Shown one piece after another: positions 26,401-34,359 of a DNA stretch of 64,000 bases. How positions within the stretch are numbered: position 1 is the stretch's first letter; the number at the start of each line of letters is the position of its first letter. The position numbers and the translations under genes were made by a program. The DNA is from Ktedonosporobacter rubrisoli (GTDB lineage: Bacteria > Chloroflexota > Ktedonobacteria > Ktedonobacterales > Ktedonobacteraceae), in contig NZ_CP035758.1 in assembly GCF_004208415.1 (NCBI RefSeq), positions 558,001-622,000 of the forward strand. The letters are read 5' to 3'. The notes beneath the pieces are model-generated. The model made no database searches. It saw nothing but the letters and a program-made list of their open reading frames with translations, and was not told the origin of the DNA.

Positions 26401-26813
26401 AACGTTTGGTGTGAATGAGAAAGGACTTGAAAGAGCTTGCACAAGCCCCCTATGTTGCTGACAAAGGGTTTGCTGGAGAAAAGCCTCACCGGCGATGGCG
26501 CGCACAGAGCCGGGCAGAGGTGAGAACGGTCCCTCACCAAACCAGTCGGCTTCGTTGGCCTAAAGCCCTGCAGCGTTGGGGAGCGAGCCTGCGACAGATC
26601 ATTGAGACGGTCAATGACAAACTGCTCAACACATTTCGCCTGGCTCGTGAGCGACCGCATGATCTGACTGGATTTCAAGCTCGCTTGGCAGCCAAAGTCA
26701 GCCTGCACAACTTTTGCATGTGGTTGAATGGGCATCTGCAACGGCCTCCATTGGCTTTTACTGATTTGATTGACTGGTAAATGGGTTTTCATAACTCACA
26801 CCAAACGTTTAAG
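26397..26813. mobile_element. Truncated IS remnant with 18-bp terminal inverted repeats
   Basis: Left end CTTAAACGTTTGGTGTGA (26397-26414) and right end TCACACCAAACGTTTAAG (26796-26813) are perfect inverted copies, the outer CTTAA/TTAAG probably including a TTAA target duplication. Inside is only the 3' third of a transposase gene. The 417-bp size shows an internal deletion that kept both ends, so it could still be moved in trans. Its right end supplies the final codons and stop of the neighbouring hydrolase. Confidence 0.75.
26415..26780 (+). pseudogene. Transposase C-terminal fragment (IS982/IS5-like DDE)
   Basis: About 121 codons beginning directly after the left terminal repeat: VADKGFAGEKPHRRW carries the second catalytic Asp region, and SLRQIIETVNDKLLNTF the third acidic residue (Glu) followed by LTGFQARLAAKVSLHNFC, the pattern of IS982 and related IS5-clan enzymes. 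The N-terminal half with the first Asp is absent, so the product cannot be an active transposase. Confidence 0.7.
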
Positions 26814-27848
26814 ATAGGAAAGATTGCCTCCGTGCTGTGCAACGTACAGAACTTGCGTAATAGCCTTCACAAGCAGTTCAGGTTGATAGAACTGAATGAC
26901 ATGCCCACTCTTGCTGGCGATAACTTGCTTGCTATTCGAAGAGAGGAACCGGGCAAGCCTATTCTGCCAGAGTTGCTCCTGATGAAGTGAGACAGCATCC
27001 GAGAAATCAGAACGACCAGCGGTGAGCACGATTAGCGGAAGATGACCAAGGGAGTATCTATGAGCATGAACCTCAGCTTCACTTACCGCATAGCCAGCTT
27101 GCTCCTCATAAGTCGCTGTAAAGTATTTTGGAAGGACCATCAGAGCTTTCACCATAGGCAATACAGAGGAATCGTAGGTACCAAGATCGTCAGGATACAG
27201 ATTGATTAGTCCTGCCAAGCGCATGATACCTACCTGGGCAAGCGCATGGCATATGTTTATGACCTGATGCGTGACAGGAGAGACGGCTAATGGTTTTCCT
27301 TCATCTGGCGCATCGACCAGTATCAGACCCGCAGTATCCTGACGATACTCGCTAGCATAGAGACGCATATTCAATCCTCCAAACGAATGTCCCACAAGGA
27401 TAAATGGTCCGGTAACCTGAGCACGCGTCAAAAGAGTAGTATGCAGAGCAGTAACAATTTGCTGACTCGTTTGTGATGTTGGTCCTGGATCGCTCCATCC
27501 CAGGCCTGCTCGGTCATATGAGCAGACACGCGTGAAACGTGCTACTTCAGGCTGCACTCTGCTCCAGATTAGCGAACTAACACCAAGGCCAGCATCCAGG
27601 ATGACAGTTGGGCTGCCCTTGCCAGTACAATCGATGTGGAGCCGATACCCGCCAACTTCAACCAGCTTTCCAGGCGGCGGGTAGGCCTGGGCATCAATAG
27701 TTGTGCCAATCATCTGATATCCCCACCCGGCAAGCAACAGCAATAGCACGCTAAACCCTAGAATACCCCACCGTTTCCAGCTTGCTTGTTTCCCTATTTT
27801 TACCGAGAAAGGTTTCTTCCTATCATATTGACTCTTTTGTCTATTCAT
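26796..27848 (-). CDS. Alpha/beta hydrolase with N-terminal membrane anchor; 3' end derived from IS
   Basis: A 350-residue hydrolase. A basic head is followed by one helix (about 27-46, WGILGFSVLLLLLAGWGYQM), then an exported hydrolase fold: oxyanion strand VILDAGLGVSSLIW, SYDRAGLGWSDPG, nucleophile elbow GHSFGG (Ser at about 153), a late Asp strand VLTAGRSDF, and a final His in SGHVIQFYQPELLV. Proline- or ester-hydrolysing relatives share this fold; the substrate is unknown. The last six codons plus stop (YLKRLV-TGA) are encoded by the terminal repeat of the small IS remnant, so the original C-terminus was probably replaced after insertion, without touching the catalytic core. Confidence 0.85.
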   Translation of the reverse strand: MNRQKSQYDRKKPFSVKIGKQASWKRWGILGFSVLLLLLAGWGYQMIGTTIDAQAYPPPGKLVEVGGYRLHIDCTGKGSPTVILDAGLGVSSLIWSRVQPEVARFTRVCSYDRAGLGWSDPGPTSQTSQQIVTALHTTLLTRAQVTGPFILVGHSFGGLNMRLYASEYRQDTAGLILVDAPDEGKPLAVSPVTHQVINICHALAQVGIMRLAGLINLYPDDLGTYDSSVLPMVKALMVLPKYFTATYEEQAGYAVSEAEVHAHRYSLGHLPLIVLTAGRSDFSDAVSLHQEQLWQNRLARFLSSNSKQVIASKSGHVIQFYQPELLVKAITQVLYVAQHGGNLSYLKRLV

Positions 27849-28093
27849 GAATATATTTCCTCTAGAACGACTTTATTGCCTTTCATCGGAGCTACTGCTT
27901 CAGAGAGATAGAGATATCTTTCTCGCTTGTGAAAGAATCTCATTGAGAATGTTATCAAATAAACACAAGCGAAGTCAAGGAGTGATTCAGGTAGGAGATA
28001 ACTGATCAGGCATCATTAAAGTGAGGAGGAGTGGGTCTTCTGTGGTCCCAGCACAGAGAATACAATCATCCTCTATGAAAGCCGTGCAAGTGC

Positions 28094-28215
28094 TTAGTGA
28101 GGGAGAAGCAAGGTAGGGTTGTGTGGCTCCAAGATATCCTCCATCCGCGTCTGGATGCCAACTTTGAACGCTGGAGGATAGATATAGAAACATTTCTCGT
28201 GAATAGCTTCAAACG
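28094..28215 (-). pseudogene. 3' remnant of a third SDR copy
   Basis: Read on the minus strand, 40 codons run FEAIHEKCFYIYPPAFKVGI ... TRMEDILEPHNPTLLLPH and stop, matching the C-terminal end of SDR copies 1 and 2. The rest of the gene is absent: only about 70 bases further upstream begins the repeat copy B, which in copy 1 lies more than 250 bases upstream of the SDR start. The similarity to the copy-1 locus continues downstream to about 28058. This is a tandem duplicate from which nearly the whole coding region was deleted. Confidence 0.75.
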
Positions 28216-28284
28216 CAGAAAGGAGATTTGTCCACTTTGCTGGAAACAGATGTATCTCTCATCGGCAGCCGGGCGCGTATAACA

Positions 28285-28459
28285 AAGAAGCAAGGCCATC
28301 CTTCAAACGGACCAAATATTATTGAACAGGCCTTGCTCCGAGCTGCCTGAGGCGTTGCGGAGGTTGGCAATCTCCTTTGGCCTCTCTCTAAAACTTTGGC
28401 GCATTTCCCTTTTACAGCCTTCCAAATGAATGGAGCATAATCTCTGTTCTATACTTAAA
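28285..28459. repeat. Direct repeat, copy B (about 175 bp)
   Basis: Second copy of 26229-26400, in the same orientation, 2.06 kb away. It shares the block AACGGACCAAATA through GAATGGAGCATAATCTCTG with a few substitutions and small indels. Together with the SDR remnant at 28094 it shows that a segment SDR-plus-upstream-DNA was duplicated. Confidence 0.8.
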
Positions 28460-28495
28460 TAGAATCACTCATCAGGAGCCGGCTCGTTGTAAAGA

Positions 28496-29317
28496 TCAGC
28501 GTGTTTCGTATTCCTTGACACGCTGCAACCATTCGCGCATAAGGGACCGACAAAGCTCATCCTGTTCGATATTCACAAAATGACCGGCGCGATCAAGTAC
28601 CGCGAAGGTTGCTCTGGGAAAGTTCTCCAGCAGATTCCAGGCATCCCGATATCCGCAGAGATGGTCCTGGCGCGCAGTTAGAATGAGCGTTGGGGCCTCA
28701 AAGCTGGCTTGCTGGGGGTCCACTTCAAAAGAGGCGGGAGCAGCTACTTCCAGGCGCCCATTGAAGGCATGGTCGGCTTTAATGACTTCCGATAGCACTA
28801 TGGGCATGACCTCAAGCACTGGCTCGCTCTGTACCACAACGAGATCCTCGACGAGCCCCGCCACATGCGGGCTGGCGCTGGTCAGGAGCTGCGGATTTTC
28901 TACTACGATAGCTCTAGAGGGAAGCTGGGCCTGTGTGGGATCAGCTTTTACTTGAGGGGCACACAACAGCAGACCATCGATCGACGCGGCACGTTGCGCT
29001 AGCACCCCACGTGCCAGGTAACCGCCATAGGAGAGCCCGGCAAGGATAAAGCGTTGGCCGGGAATGACAGCATCAATAAACGCTAGCATAGTCTCGATCA
29101 TCTGGTCGTGCGTGGCCAGCCGCTCAAGGCTGGGCGTGAGGCCGGTGCCGGGCAGGTCGGGATAGATGCGCAACCAGGCGTCCTGCTCCGTAAATAGGGG
29201 CTCCATAAAGCGCTTCATGATGTTGTGATCGCTTGGCCGCCCTGGCAGCATTATGATAGGCCGACCGGCCCCATAAGTTTCATAGAAGATTGAGAGATCT
29301 TCGAGATTACATTGCAT
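28496..29317 (-). CDS. Alpha/beta hydrolase
   Basis: A 273-residue soluble hydrolase. Oxyanion region IIMLPGRPSDHNIMKRFMEP, YPDLPGTGLTP, nucleophile elbow LAGLSYGGYLARG (Ser at about 109), Asp strand LILTARQDHLCGY and catalytic His in LDRAGHFVNIEQ. The cap region is small, like haloperoxidase/ester-hydrolase relatives. The start at 29317 is preferred (GGAG nine bases upstream); an ATG 18 bases earlier has no ribosome site. The HxlR regulator gene is next upstream on the same strand, 124 bases away. Confidence 0.85.
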   Translation of the reverse strand: MQCNLEDLSIFYETYGAGRPIIMLPGRPSDHNIMKRFMEPLFTEQDAWLRIYPDLPGTGLTPSLERLATHDQMIETMLAFIDAVIPGQRFILAGLSYGGYLARGVLAQRAASIDGLLLCAPQVKADPTQAQLPSRAIVVENPQLLTSASPHVAGLVEDLVVVQSEPVLEVMPIVLSEVIKADHAFNGRLEVAAPASFEVDPQQASFEAPTLILTARQDHLCGYRDAWNLLENFPRATFAVLDRAGHFVNIEQDELCRSLMREWLQRVKEYETR

Positions 29318-29440
29318 CTTGCTAACTCCATTCATGCGTAAAGATCTTTATTTAGCACATGAGAATATAGCACAGAGGGATAAGGCAAAACTTCTCGCAT
29401 CTTGCGCTAAAGTTCGCCCGCAGGCCTGGCATCGTCAGGA

Positions 29441-29863
29441 CTAGCGCTGTTGAACGAGGGTAGCCACTTCATCCTGAATCTGTGTATGGACGCGCTGATC
29501 ATACTCCTCGCGAGCCTGCGCAACTTCCGGCAAGTGTCCATAAGCCCAAGCGCTGAGGGCTTTCATGGGTTCAACCAGCGTCTTTCCTAATGGAGTGAGA
29601 GAATACTCTACGACCGGAGGCACAACGGGATAGACGACGCGCCGGACCAGGCCATTGCGTTCCATCTCCCGCAATGTTTGAGCCAGCATTTTCCGCGAGA
29701 TGCCTTCAATCCGCTTGAGGAATTCGCCAAAACGCATAGTTGTACCCGCTTCCAGAGCATAAATAATCAGGGGAGTCCACTGATCAGCGATTAATTCCAG
29801 CACTTGCCGCGAGAGGCAGTTGGCGCGGAAAAGATCTGGTTGTGTTTGCTGCTTAGTTTCCAT
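29441..29863 (-). CDS. HxlR family transcriptional regulator
   Basis: A 140-residue winged-helix protein of the HxlR/MarR-like group. CLSRQVLELIADQWTPLIIYALEAG opens the domain, with TMRFGEFLKRIEGISRKMLAQTLREMERNGLV as the recognition segment and EYSLTPLGKTLVEP as the wing end. The single Cys at about residue 16 is at the position where redox-responsive family members have their sensing cysteine. It is divergent from an esterase gene and carries a dyad at its own promoter, so self-control and control of the esterase are likely. Confidence 0.88.
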   Translation of the reverse strand: METKQQTQPDLFRANCLSRQVLELIADQWTPLIIYALEAGTTMRFGEFLKRIEGISRKMLAQTLREMERNGLVRRVVYPVVPPVVEYSLTPLGKTLVEPMKALSAWAYGHLPEVAQAREEYDQRVHTQIQDEVATLVQQR

Positions 29864-29866
29864 ATG

Positions 29867-29890
29867 GTAACTGTATCACTTTTTAGTTAC
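29867..29890. promoter_or_regulatory. Dyad between HxlR gene and esterase gene
   Basis: GTAACT and AGTTAC arms with a 12-base AT-rich spacer, starting 4 bases before the HxlR start codon. HxlR-type regulators bind GTA/TAC-rich dyads, so this may be its operator. Confidence 0.4.
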
Positions 29891-30038
29891 TTCTTACAAG
29901 TTATATGTATTGCGGTTATAGTAGCTGCAGGTGATGGATCATCTACTCAGTTTAGAGAAGAAAACCTATCTCCCACATATTATAAACTATTGTCTCTTGT
30001 TCTTTGAGATTTCTCTCTCGAAAGATGAGGTTTTCCTG

Positions 30039-30953
30039 ATGGCAGATCCAGAAAGCATGCAGATTCGTCGTTATTTGCTAGATCGTCGGAGCAATCCAAA
30101 CGCTCCAACAACCCTTGAAGGCCAGCGCGTCTCCTATGAATTGCTTGTAGAAAACTATACCGGCCCGCTTCCTTTGCCCGTAGGTACGCGGGTAGAGCCT
30201 ATCGAGATAGATAGAGTGCCGGCTGAATGGATATATCCATCTGTCACCGATGCAGAACGCGTGATGCTGTTTATGCACGGTGGGGCCTATGTGCTCGGTT
30301 CGCTTAAATCGCATCGCGATCTGGTTGCGCGCCTGGCAAACGAGGCCAGAGTACGAAGCCTGCAGATTGACTATCGTCGCGCGCCCGAACACCCATTCCC
30401 AGCGGCATTAGATGATACACTGATAGTCTACCGCTGGCTACTCGCCAGAGGAACAAAGCCGGAGCACATCATTCTTGCCGGAGATTCGGCCGGCGCGGGT
30501 CTGGCGCTGGCTCTATTACAAGCTTTACGCGACAAGAACATGTCCATGCCTACAGGAGCTGTACTTTTTTCGCCCTGGACAGATCTTGCCGGCACGGTGG
30601 AGAGCCGGTCTACGCGCGAGTCCAGCGATCCTATCTTCACGGGAAAGCTGATTAACTCATTGGGTCCTTTATATGCTGGGAGCGAAGATATTCACAATCC
30701 GCTCATCTCGCCAATTAACGCGGATCTGCACGGCTTGCCGCCTCTGCTTATTGAGGTTGGCCGAGACGAGGTTCTTCTTGATGACTCTCTTGTCATCGCG
30801 GAACATGCTAGAGCGGCTAATGTTCCAGTCGAGCTTACGGTCTGGGATGATATGTGGCACGTCTTCCAGCAATTCGCTTACGTCTTGCCCGAAGCGCAGC
30901 AATCCCTTGAGAAGGCTGGAAAGTTCATTCGCCGCCAGCTCAAGTTGTCTTAG
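30039..30953 (+). CDS. Alpha/beta hydrolase, hormone-sensitive-lipase family esterase
   Basis: A 304-residue esterase. The HSL-family oxyanion motif HGG appears in LFMHGGAYVLGS (about 82), the nucleophile in ILAGDSAGAGLALALL (GDSAG, about 153), the Asp in LLIEVGRDEVLLDD and the His in WDDMWHVFQ. Such enzymes hydrolyse short-chain carboxylic esters. The start at 30039 has GATGAGG at a good distance; earlier in-frame ATGs add a hydrophobic but non-conserved leader. It is transcribed divergently from the HxlR regulator, its probable controller. Confidence 0.88.
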   Translation: MADPESMQIRRYLLDRRSNPNAPTTLEGQRVSYELLVENYTGPLPLPVGTRVEPIEIDRVPAEWIYPSVTDAERVMLFMHGGAYVLGSLKSHRDLVARLANEARVRSLQIDYRRAPEHPFPAALDDTLIVYRWLLARGTKPEHIILAGDSAGAGLALALLQALRDKNMSMPTGAVLFSPWTDLAGTVESRSTRESSDPIFTGKLINSLGPLYAGSEDIHNPLISPINADLHGLPPLLIEVGRDEVLLDDSLVIAEHARAANVPVELTVWDDMWHVFQQFAYVLPEAQQSLEKAGKFIRRQLKLS

Positions 30954-30984
30954 CCTGACTGGTCTTTCTATGAGCGGGCCTTAT

Positions 30985-30998
30985 GTACATATGTGTAC
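30985..30998. promoter_or_regulatory. GTACA-N4-TGTAC dyad upstream of the MDR gene
   Basis: Perfect 5-base arms around TATG, between the esterase stop and the oxidoreductase start. A TATAAT occurs at 31025-31030, but it would place the transcript start on the ribosome site, so the promoter itself is not assigned. Confidence 0.3.
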
Positions 30999-31047
30999 CA
31001 ATGAACGATTAAAAAAATAGCCGATATAATACAGAAGGAGCAAACTA

Positions 31048-31968
31048 ATGCCTAAAGCAGTAAGATTTAATCAGTATGGTGGGCTCGAAGTGTTGCAGGT
31101 TGTCGAAGTTGAGCGCCCTGTGCCGGGTCCGGGCCAGCTCCTTGTCAAGGTCAAGGCTGCTGGCATCAATCCAGGTGAAGCCGCCATTCGTAAGGGCTTG
31201 CTCGACCAGCTTTGGCCGGCTACATTTCCCTCTGGTCAGGGCAGCGATCTGGCTGGAGTCATTGCCGAGATCGGCGAGGGAGTGCAAGGTTTTGCCGTGG
31301 GCGATGAGGTGATTGGTTTCACCAACAAGCGGGCAAGCCAAGCCGAATTTGTTGTCGCAGAAGCTAGCGAGCTTACTCGGCGTCCGCCCAACATTCCCTG
31401 GGAAGCTGCCGGCTCACTGTTTGTAGCTGGAACATCGGCCTACGCAGCGATCCACGCCGTTGAAGTGAAACGAGGTGATACTATCGCCGTCTCAGGTGCC
31501 GCAGGCGGCGTTGGCTCAATCGTGGTTCAACTGGCTGTAAGGATAGGGGCAAAGGTCATAGGCCTGGCAAGTCCAGCTCATCATCAGTGGTTAAGCGCAC
31601 ATCAAGTCATCCCGATTACCTATGGTGAAGGCGTTGAGGTGCGAATTCGCGAGGCCGCCGGGGATCATCTCGACGCCTTTATCGATACCTTTGGCGCCGA
31701 TTACGTCGAACTTGCCCTTAAACTTGGCGTGCGACCAGAACGCATCGAGACGATTATCAACTTTGAGGCTGCTGACAAGTATGGCGTCAAGGCCGTGGGA
31801 CACACGGTCGCGGCAAACGCCGAGGTACTGGCAGAGCTCGCGCAGTTGATCGACAAGGGTGAACTGGAGATCCCGATTGCGCGCACCTATCCCCTCAGCG
31901 CTGTGCAAGAGGCGTATCGGGAGTTGGAGCAACGCCATACGCTTGGCAAGATTGTGCTCGTGCCCTGA
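31048..31968 (+). CDS. NADP-dependent medium-chain oxidoreductase (quinone-reductase type)
   Basis: A 306-residue zinc-free MDR enzyme. The N-terminal GroES-like part reads LLVKVKAAGINPGEAAIRKGL and GSDLAGVIAEIGEGVQGFAVGDEVIGF; the nucleotide site is VSGAAGGVGSIVVQLAVRIGAKVIG. The zinc-ligand cysteines of alcohol dehydrogenases are absent. Relatives reduce quinones or enoyl compounds with NADPH. AAGGAG lies 7 bases before the ATG, and a GTACA-TATG-TGTAC dyad (30985-30998) is located 50 bases upstream as a possible operator. A second family member is at 35411. Confidence 0.9.
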   Translation: MPKAVRFNQYGGLEVLQVVEVERPVPGPGQLLVKVKAAGINPGEAAIRKGLLDQLWPATFPSGQGSDLAGVIAEIGEGVQGFAVGDEVIGFTNKRASQAEFVVAEASELTRRPPNIPWEAAGSLFVAGTSAYAAIHAVEVKRGDTIAVSGAAGGVGSIVVQLAVRIGAKVIGLASPAHHQWLSAHQVIPITYGEGVEVRIREAAGDHLDAFIDTFGADYVELALKLGVRPERIETIINFEAADKYGVKAVGHTVAANAEVLAELAQLIDKGELEIPIARTYPLSAVQEAYRELEQRHTLGKIVLVP

Positions 31969-32048
31969 GCGCTGATGGCTAAGCGCATCCTTTAAAGAGG
32001 GATGAGATAATACGTAACGCACAGCAGGGTACGTGTATCAATAGTCCT

Positions 32049-32089
32049 TAAGAGGTCCGGGTAGTAATATCTAGTATCCGGACCTCTTA
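32049..32089. terminator. Hairpin between convergent MDR and DUF1330 genes
   Basis: Twelve-base perfect arms TAAGAGGTCCGG and CCGGACCTCTTA with a 17-base loop. It lacks a long T-run but is well placed to end transcription from both sides. A related hairpin with TTAAGAGGTCCCG is at 40527-40558. Confidence 0.5.
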
Positions 32090-32197
32090 GCTACCCGCCT
32101 TTTGCGCATCTTTATCTATAAGTTAAACCCGCCTGATCGCCGAGAGGGAATGGAAAGCGGTATCCATTCCCCCTTCCACACCCTCCTCACTCTCTTC

Positions 32198-32491
32198 TTA
32201 CTTCCCCAGTATCACAATCGCCCTATTAGATGTGGACTGAATGCGCAGCCTGCGAATCTCTTTATACTCAGGCGAATCATACCAGCGTTTGAAATGTTCT
32301 CTATCTTCAAATTCCAGGACAGCCACTCCTTGCGTCTGCCAAATCCCTTCAATTACCTCATGAGGGGCGCTTCCTCCTACCAGGAATTTTACCCCATATT
32401 GTTCAAGCGTTGATGCGGCACGTTGGCTATATTCTGCATGCATTTGTGGATCAGTTACTTTCATAGTATCGACAATAAAATAAACAGCCAT
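32198..32491 (-). CDS. DUF1330 domain-containing protein
   Basis: A 97-residue ferredoxin-like alpha/beta-barrel protein of the DUF1330 family: opening strand AVYFIVDTMKVTDPQMHAEY, central GVKFLVGG, and the family block VAVLEFEDREHFKRWYDSPEYKEIRRLR. Members are dimeric and of uncertain enzymatic role. The ATG follows a purine-rich AGGAAAA run. It stands alone, divergent from the XRE regulator gene. Confidence 0.88.
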   Translation of the reverse strand: MAVYFIVDTMKVTDPQMHAEYSQRAASTLEQYGVKFLVGGSAPHEVIEGIWQTQGVAVLEFEDREHFKRWYDSPEYKEIRRLRIQSTSNRAIVILGK

Positions 32492-32667
32492 CTGTTTTTC
32501 CTTTCATGCGCTTCTCCTCAGAGGAGAAACTGTTGCCAAATGCCTGGTCTTATGCATACCAGAGCAAAGACATATATCTATGTGCTAGAATTATGCAACC
32601 AACAGGATACTGGAACCAGGAGCGAATTTATTCTGGTATAAATGTAACCAGGATGAGGAAGAAACCG

Positions 32668-33504
32668 ATGAATGAGCAAGAGCAACGAGCAGAACTAGCC
32701 CGGTTTTTGCGGACCCGCCGTGAGCGTATTTCCCCCGATCAAGCAGGTTTCCCAGCAGGAAAGCGCCGCCGAACGCCAGGGCTGCGCCGAGAAGAACTGG
32801 CGCTGGCCGCAGGAGTGGGAACCACGTGGTATACCTGGCTCGAACAAGGACGAGCTATTAGCGTCTCGGCTTCAGTCCTGGAAAGCCTGGCTCGTGTCTT
32901 ACATCTCAATGAAGATGAGCGCGCCTACCTCTTTCTTCTGGCGCGCGGGCAGTCTCCTACCATTCCGGCTCCCGCAACGCATAGAGCTGACCCGGCTCTC
33001 CAACTCATTGTTGAGAACATGGGGATCTATCCATCCTATGTCATCTGTCCTCACTGGGATCTCATTGCCTGGAATCAGGCGGCCTGTCACATCTATGCTG
33101 ATTTTAGAAAGATATCTGCCCGGGAACGCAACTTCCTCTGGTTTCTCTTTACCCATCCACAACCCCGCACCCAACTGGTCAACTGGGAAGAAGATGCGCA
33201 ACGCACACTGGCCCTCTTTCGTACCAGCACGCAGCGCTATATCGGAGAAGCATGGTTGAGAGAGCTGATCAGGGATCTGGGTGAGGCGAGTCCAGAGTTT
33301 CGTGAATGGTGGCCACTTTACGAAGTGCAAGGAATGCAAATGCGCCCGATGCACCTTATACATCCTCTCGTCGGATCGTTACACCTGCAGGCCACAGCCT
33401 TCCAGCTTCCTGATCATCGCGATTTACGCATGATAGTGCATACACCCGTTCCTAACACCGATACCGCAGCAAAATTGACTGCACTTTTAGAAGAGACCTC
33501 ATAA
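32668..33504 (+). CDS. XRE regulator with MmyB-like ligand-binding domain
   Basis: A 278-residue regulator. The N-terminal helix-turn-helix has the typical head ELARFLRTRRERISP ... RRTPGLRREELALAAGVGTTWYTWLEQGRAI (about 8-75). The C-terminal PAS-like MmyB domain (about 110-275) has VICPHWDLIAWNQAA, ERNFLWFLF and a late FQLPDHRDLRMIVHTP. MmyB-type domains bind small hydrophobic molecules. The start at 32668 is chosen for AGGAAG six bases upstream; in-frame ATGs further upstream lack sites. Divergent from the DUF1330 gene, which may be a target. Confidence 0.88.
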   Translation: MNEQEQRAELARFLRTRRERISPDQAGFPAGKRRRTPGLRREELALAAGVGTTWYTWLEQGRAISVSASVLESLARVLHLNEDERAYLFLLARGQSPTIPAPATHRADPALQLIVENMGIYPSYVICPHWDLIAWNQAACHIYADFRKISARERNFLWFLFTHPQPRTQLVNWEEDAQRTLALFRTSTQRYIGEAWLRELIRDLGEASPEFREWWPLYEVQGMQMRPMHLIHPLVGSLHLQATAFQLPDHRDLRMIVHTPVPNTDTAAKLTALLEETS

Positions 33505-33876
33505 CCAATGCCATCTGAGGAAATTGGCAGAGGCCAGAGGTATGGCTGAGCAAATGGCGCAAAGTAATCTGCTGTGAAAGTCTTGGCTGACTGAGGTGTA
33601 GCCAGGGAAGATAGGTCGAGATGTGCAGATCCAGTGTAAGCGTACCCCGTTCAACTAAGCGCATCAAAGCGATACCTACCAACGGCTTGGTGGTTGAGGC
33701 AATGCGAAACAGCGTCTGTTGGTCACGGGTATGGCTCCCTTGTCCACACTGGTAAAGCCAAATCCCTGCGTAGATAGTAACGCTTTTTCGTGAACGACGG
33801 CCACAGCCACTCCAGGAATCCGATAGGTGTCCATCCATGCCCGAATGCGTCGTTCAATATGATACTTATGCATCAT
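33505..33876 (-). pseudogene. Broken beta-lactamase-family serine hydrolase
   Basis: From ATG at 33876 the frame gives MMHKYHIERRIRAWMDTYR, IPGVAVAVVHEKALLSTQGFG and FTSVDKGAIPVT. Near 33728 the reading shifts by one base and continues DQQTLFRIASTTKPLVGIAL with the catalytic SxxK (STTK), then RHLLSHTSGL. The sequence stops matching after about 120 codons, just at the end of the XRE gene, so two thirds of a class-C-type serine hydrolase are gone. Both the frameshift and the truncation make it non-functional. Confidence 0.7.
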
Positions 33877-33877
33877 G

Positions 33878-34109
33878 TTTGCATACTCTGACAGCATGCC
33901 CGTTGAGAGAAAAGGAGAGAAAGAAGCGGTACTCGTAGTTCATCCATGTCCTGCCCCTTTAGTTCGTTGCTCACTTTTTCTTCTAATATACCCTGTGTTT
34001 CAGCAAGCATCCAGGGCAAGACATCCGTATTTTTATGGACATGGGCAATATGTGGTAGTACGATCACACTAGTAAGCTCTGGGCGAGTCTGTTTCCTGGC
34101 CAAGGCATG
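33878..34109 (-). pseudogene. Displaced fragment copied from the SARP-like gene
   Basis: Nearly identical at DNA level to 38491-38753 in the SARP-like regulator gene 4.6 kb away, same orientation, but with about 31 bases deleted after the shared block ending GCGGTACTC. It reads RKQTRPELTSVIVLPHIAHV before the frame is lost. It adjoins the broken serine hydrolase at 33876, so the two debris pieces are fused. Only a handful of point differences (for example CCGTATTTT against CCGCATTTT) indicate a recent event. Bases 34110-34359 hold nothing recognisable. Confidence 0.75.
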
Positions 34110-34359
34110 AGAAGTCATTTTCTTTTCCACAACCGATCAGCTATCATCCCAATGGGTGATGGCTGATCCGGCTTCCCATCCTTCATTGCTCGGACTGATA
34201 ATTCATATGGAGCGCGCATCTATATCCTTTCCGCCACCTGGAAACGCACGTGCTTTCTGCACCCACATCTTCTATTTATAGCCCAAAAAGAGCGAGGTAG
34301 ATGGACTCCCAGCGTTTTCCCTCAGTTTTCCTCGCAAAGCCTCAAAGTATGAGGTCACG

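Noticed and set aside
31025..31030. TATAAT upstream of the MDR gene as a promoter
   Set aside because: The transcript would start on the ribosome site and no -35 box lies at the right distance.
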